NCBI GenBank assembly: GCA_023807065.1
Contig: JAJJLU010004696.1
Location: 1 to 10,289, forward strand
Source: Isotricha intestinalis
Taxonomy: Eukaryota > Ciliophora > Litostomatea > Vestibuliferida > Isotrichidae
Direction: 5' to 3'
Length of the DNA stretch: 10,289 nt
The translations under genes and the position numbers were made by a program. Shown in pieces: positions 7,657-10,289 of this stretch. Numbering within the stretch: position 1 is the first letter of the stretch; each line of letters starts with the position of its first letter. Below the pieces are notes generated by a model. It saw only the letters and a list, made by a program, of their open reading frames with translations. It was not told where the DNA came from and searched no databases.

Positions 7657-8247
7657 TTAATTTAATTTTGTAAGAATTTCATATTGTCCATGATTTTCTG
7701 TAAGAACAAATCCAGATTGAATGTTTTGTCCAGTGATATCACATTTAGCAACATAGAAAGTTTCTCCTTCAGCATCAATGGCTTTAACATCAACAACAGA
7801 ATGTAATTTATTACTACTTTTCATTAAATATTGACTAATAGCAGCATTAACTTGAGAAAATCTAGGAGAATTGAAAGAAATTCCATTTGATTCAAAATGT
7901 TTGATTTGACCAACTAATTCTAATTCAGGAACAGAATTTTGATCGAATTTTAAAGGTTGATAAAATTTATATTCATGTATTTGAATATCATTTCTTGTGT
8001 TTGCATATGCTTGAGTTGCTATTATTACTTTATAATTCATTCCAGCTACTACTTGACTGTATATTGCAATTGGCTCTACTGTCATTAAATCTGCATTTGT
8101 CATTGCATCTGCATAAAATTGATTTCTTGCTGCTTGCATTACACGATTTATGTAAAAATCATTTATTTCTTTGAAGTTTTCTACTTTGTAATATCCTCCT
8201 GGAATACAAGATACTAAGGCGATAAGGATTAAGAATAAAGATTTCAT
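7657..8247 (-). CDS. Secreted cystatin-family cysteine protease inhibitor, probably two-domain
   Basis: This 196-residue protein begins with a short hydrophobic signal peptide (MKSLFLILIALVSC), with cleavage likely near residue 14-15, so it should enter the secretory pathway. The predicted mature start carries Gly17-Gly18, where cystatins have a conserved glycine. A helix follows at about 27-46, then QVVAG at 65-69, the inhibitory first hairpin loop of cystatins, followed by MNYKVIIAT. Family knowledge: these elements wedge into papain-like proteases such as cathepsins. Residues about 108-196 look like a second, degenerate cystatin fold (helix, then IDAEG at 157-161 and TFYVAKC). Only C14 and C169 are present, so no type-2 disulfides are expected. 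The gene converges with FAB1 and diverges from the coiled-coil gene; the stop is TAA. Its base composition is visibly less AT-rich than its neighbours. The cystatin call is strong; the target proteases are unknown. Confidence 0.87.
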   Translation of the reverse strand: MKSLFLILIALVSCIPGGYYKVENFKEINDFYINRVMQAARNQFYADAMTNADLMTVEPIAIYSQVVAGMNYKVIIATQAYANTRNDIQIHEYKFYQPLKFDQNSVPELELVGQIKHFESNGISFNSPRFSQVNAAISQYLMKSSNKLHSVVDVKAIDAEGETFYVAKCDITGQNIQSGFVLTENHGQYEILTKLN

Positions 8248-8274
8248 TTTTTTTATTTTTTTTTTTAGGAGAGG

Positions 8275-8282
8275 TATTTATA
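8275..8282 (-). promoter_or_regulatory. TATA-like element upstream of the cystatin gene
   Basis: Read on the minus strand, TATAAATA ends 27 bases before the cystatin ATG. It is followed by a short pyrimidine patch (CCTCTCC) and an A-rich leader. Position and sequence resemble a TATA box, but in such AT-rich DNA the motif arises easily by chance, and a start site 25-30 bases downstream would leave almost no leader. Weak call. Confidence 0.2.
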
Positions 8283-8492
8283 TTTGAACAAGATTTTTTT
8301 TTTTTTTATATTTTTTTTTTATTTATTGAAAAAATTATTTCTGTTTTTGGAGAATTATTGATTTATTTCAATTGAATTAATTTTTATTTATCTTTTTTTT
8401 TATAACATAATTGAAATTATTTTAAAAAGAAATAAATAAAAATTATTTAATAAAAATAAAAGAATTTAAATTTATAATATCTGTTAATAATA

Positions 8493-8664
8493 TTTCCTCA
8501 TTGACAATAATAAATACAACATTAATATCTTTTTTCCATCTTTGAATATACATAAAATATTAAATTATATCCTTTATTAATAATAATAGTGCAATATTCA
8601 TTTATTTATAACTAAAATGTTTTCCTAACAAAATTGTTGAAAAAACTCAAACATTTCCATTGAC
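8493..8664 (+). promoter_or_regulatory. Cluster of four TTTCC motifs upstream of the coiled-coil gene
   Basis: TTTCC occurs at 8493-8497, 8533-8537, 8621-8625 and 8654-8658, all on the plus strand, 83-248 bases before the ATG at 8741. Two copies share a longer core, TTTCCTCATTGAC (8493-8505) and TTTCCATTGAC (8654-8664). In DNA with so little C this clustering is more than expected by chance, and neither TTTCC nor its complement appears in the left half of the gap. A binding-site role is inference. Confidence 0.25.
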
Positions 8665-8740
8665 TATTAAATATAATATACTTATATTGTTTTAAAATTT
8701 ATCAAAAAATAAATTAAATTTTTTTAAAATTAAATTAAAA

Positions 8741-10289
8741 ATGAATAATAATGATTGTTCAGTTTTTACTAATAAAAAAGTTAAAATAATGCAAGATGCA
8801 GAAGTACAATATGGTTATAAAGACGAAACAAAAAATTATGATGAAATAAAAAAAAATAATAAAAATAGAATAAATGGTTATCAAAAAGAATTTAATATGA
8901 AAATCATCAAAAATGAAAATACTATAAACTCATTAAATAATAGTCAAATTAATTTAATGAAAAATCATTTAAAATTAATTTGCGAGAAAACAGAAGAAGG
9001 AATTAAAAATTATCATAAATTCAAAGATGAAAAAGAAAAAAATGAAAATAATACATATCAAAATTTTTTTCCTAGTTTAGAAATTAAACCTTTAACAAAA
9101 GAAATAACTTCTTATAAAGAACAATCAGAAAATATTCAATATCAATTAGAAAATGTATATAATATATCAAAAATAAACGAATTAGAATCATTAATAAAAA
9201 AGAAAAAAGGAATTTGTGAAAAATTAAAAAATGAAAATAAAACACTGAATAATTTAATAAAAGATCAATCAAAAGGAATGGGAGAATTTTTATTAAGATT
9301 TGATAATACTAATGAAATAGAAGAAATAAGTAAAAAAATAAAAAATGAAAGAGATGAAATGAGAATGAATAAAGAAATGAGTAGAGCAATTGAATCTAAA
9401 ATTAAATGTCAAAATAATAAAAAAGCAAATATAGAAAAACAAATTAATTTAATTAAAGAAAGTATTGAATATTATAAAAAAAAAAGAACAAAAGAAATGA
9501 AAAATTATTCTTTACAAAATTTAACTGAAAAAGAAGAAAATGAAATTAAAAAATTAGAAGAAGAAAAAAAAAATTTAGAAGATGATAATTTAGTTGCTGT
9601 AAAACAGTATAAAATTGAAATAAGAAATCAAATTTCAACAATAAATGAATTGAATAATGATATACAATATATTTTATTTACCTTAAAAGCAATAGAACAA
9701 CAAAAAAGAATTGATGAATTAAAAAAAAAAGAAAATCTTAGAATAAAAAATAAACAAATAAAAAGAAATAAATCTCAAAATATATTAACTCATAATAATA
9801 ATAAAAAAATAAATAGAATTAAAAATTTAAGTCGAGATAATATTAAAAAAAATAATCCATATGATGACGCATTTTTAACGAGAACTCCTACTTTTAAAAC
9901 AAATATAAAATTTGGAAAACCATTTGAAATAAATAGATTTAATAAAGATAATTTTTATTCAAAAAAATTATGTAAAATTATTCCTCATATTAATAATAAT
10001 AATAATAAAAGAAAAGGTGATATCCATGAAGTTGGAAATGAATATGAAAGTAATAAAATAAATTATATGACTAATAATAAAGTCATTGAACAAATTAAAA
10101 ATTTACAAAATGAAATCCAGAATACTTTAAAAAATGATATTATTATTGATAATTTACCGAATAATATTCATAATTTTAATGATAGAAAAGTTGATAATAA
10201 AGAAAAAAATCAAGATAAATTTAATGAACAAAGTAGTATTACTGCAATTCCTTATAATGATAGTACTGATATTAAAAATGATTTTGAAT
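8741..10289 (+). CDS. Coiled-coil protein, N-terminal part (runs off the window end)
   Basis: From the ATG at 8741 the frame stays open for 516 codons and has no stop before the window ends, so the gene is cut by the window edge. The ATG is the first after an in-frame TAA at 8693-8695. Residues about 35-345 are rich in Lys, Glu, Asn, Leu and Ile with heptad-like spacing, suggesting long coiled coils. Residues about 345-516 are basic and Asn-rich, probably disordered, with a TRTPTFKTN segment and an NNNNN run. The block around residues 161-250 (ENKTLNNLIKDQSKGMGEF and the following helix) faintly resembles the core of lebercilin-like and other ciliary coiled-coil proteins of protists. That resemblance is from memory and weak. 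There is no signal peptide or membrane segment. Codon use (AAT, AAA, GAA, TTA, AGA) matches the other genes. A cytoskeletal or ciliary role is possible but unproven. Confidence 0.8.
   Translation, partial: MNNNDCSVFTNKKVKIMQDAEVQYGYKDETKNYDEIKKNNKNRINGYQKEFNMKIIKNENTINSLNNSQINLMKNHLKLICEKTEEGIKNYHKFKDEKEKNENNTYQNFFPSLEIKPLTKEITSYKEQSENIQYQLENVYNISKINELESLIKKKKGICEKLKNENKTLNNLIKDQSKGMGEFLLRFDNTNEIEEISKKIKNERDEMRMNKEMSRAIESKIKCQNNKKANIEKQINLIKESIEYYKKKRTKEMKNYSLQNLTEKEENEIKKLEEEKKNLEDDNLVAVKQYKIEIRNQISTINELNNDIQYILFTLKAIEQQKRIDELKKKENLRIKNKQIKRNKSQNILTHNNNKKINRIKNLSRDNIKKNNPYDDAFLTRTPTFKTNIKFGKPFEINRFNKDNFYSKKLCKIIPHINNNNNKRKGDIHEVGNEYESNKINYMTNNKVIEQIKNLQNEIQNTLKNDIIIDNLPNNIHNFNDRKVDNKEKNQDKFNEQSSITAIPYNDSTDIKNDFE

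Larger units (their letters stand above)
8248..8740. other. Divergent intergenic region between the cystatin and coiled-coil genes
   Basis: This is the longest gene-free stretch (493 bases) and must hold the promoters of both flanking genes. Its left part is dominated by T runs on the plus strand (8251-8330), which give an A-rich leader for the minus-strand cystatin gene. The centre is plain A/T sequence. The right part (8490-8665) contains most of its C residues, in repeated TTTCC motifs. A short inverted repeat, AACAA-AA-TTGTT, lies at 8627-8638. I found no open frame or RNA gene. Confidence 0.7.

Noticed and set aside
8248..8740. tRNA or structured RNA gene in the largest intergenic gap
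   Set aside because: I see no G/C-paired cloverleaf or B-box-like sequence; the only paired element is a 5-base inverted repeat.

Overview
The window looks like nuclear DNA of an extremely AT-rich unicellular eukaryote. It has long intronless reading frames, eukaryote-only protein families, Asn- and Lys/Glu-rich low-complexity tracts, and very short gaps between genes. Stops read as TAA or TAG, glutamine is CAA/CAG, and TGA does not appear as a sense codon in any of the real frames. The nuclear code is therefore compatible with the standard one, and the ciliate codes that read TAA/TAG as Gln or TGA as Cys/Trp do not fit. Candidate sources are a litostome (rumen-type) ciliate, an Anaeramoeba-like or other metamonad, an anaerobic fungus or an amoebozoan. 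The sequence alone does not decide between them.

Layout, left to right. (1) Bases 3-62 hold the last codons of a plus-strand gene that starts outside the window. (2) At 202-2382 (+) lies a ZNF598/Hel2-type RING and C2H2 ubiquitin ligase, the sensor of collided ribosomes, with a large Asn/Tyr-rich insertion. (3) Only 61 bases later, 2444-7459 (+) encodes a full-length Fab1/PIKfyve phosphatidylinositol-3-phosphate 5-kinase: FYVE, CCT-like, Cys-rich CCR and lipid kinase domains in the family order, with a long Glu/Lys-rich spacer before the kinase. (4) A 197-base convergent gap follows. (5) At 7657-8247 (-) lies a small secreted cystatin that appears to hold two cystatin folds, the second without the inhibitory QxVxG loop. 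(6) A 493-base divergent intergenic region follows, with poly-T tracts and a cluster of TTTCC motifs. (7) From 8741 (+) to the end of the window runs an open reading frame with no stop, the first 516 codons of a coiled-coil protein.

The genes do not form one pathway. They are translation quality control, endolysosomal phosphoinositide signalling, cysteine-protease inhibition and probably a cytoskeletal or ciliary coiled-coil protein. The close spacing of the first two is best read as genome compactness. I found no mobile element, RNA gene, CRISPR array or clearly new multi-gene system. The points most worth following are the A-run-rich coding sequences beside a ribosome-collision sensor, the unusual insertions in that sensor and in Fab1, and the tandem cystatin.
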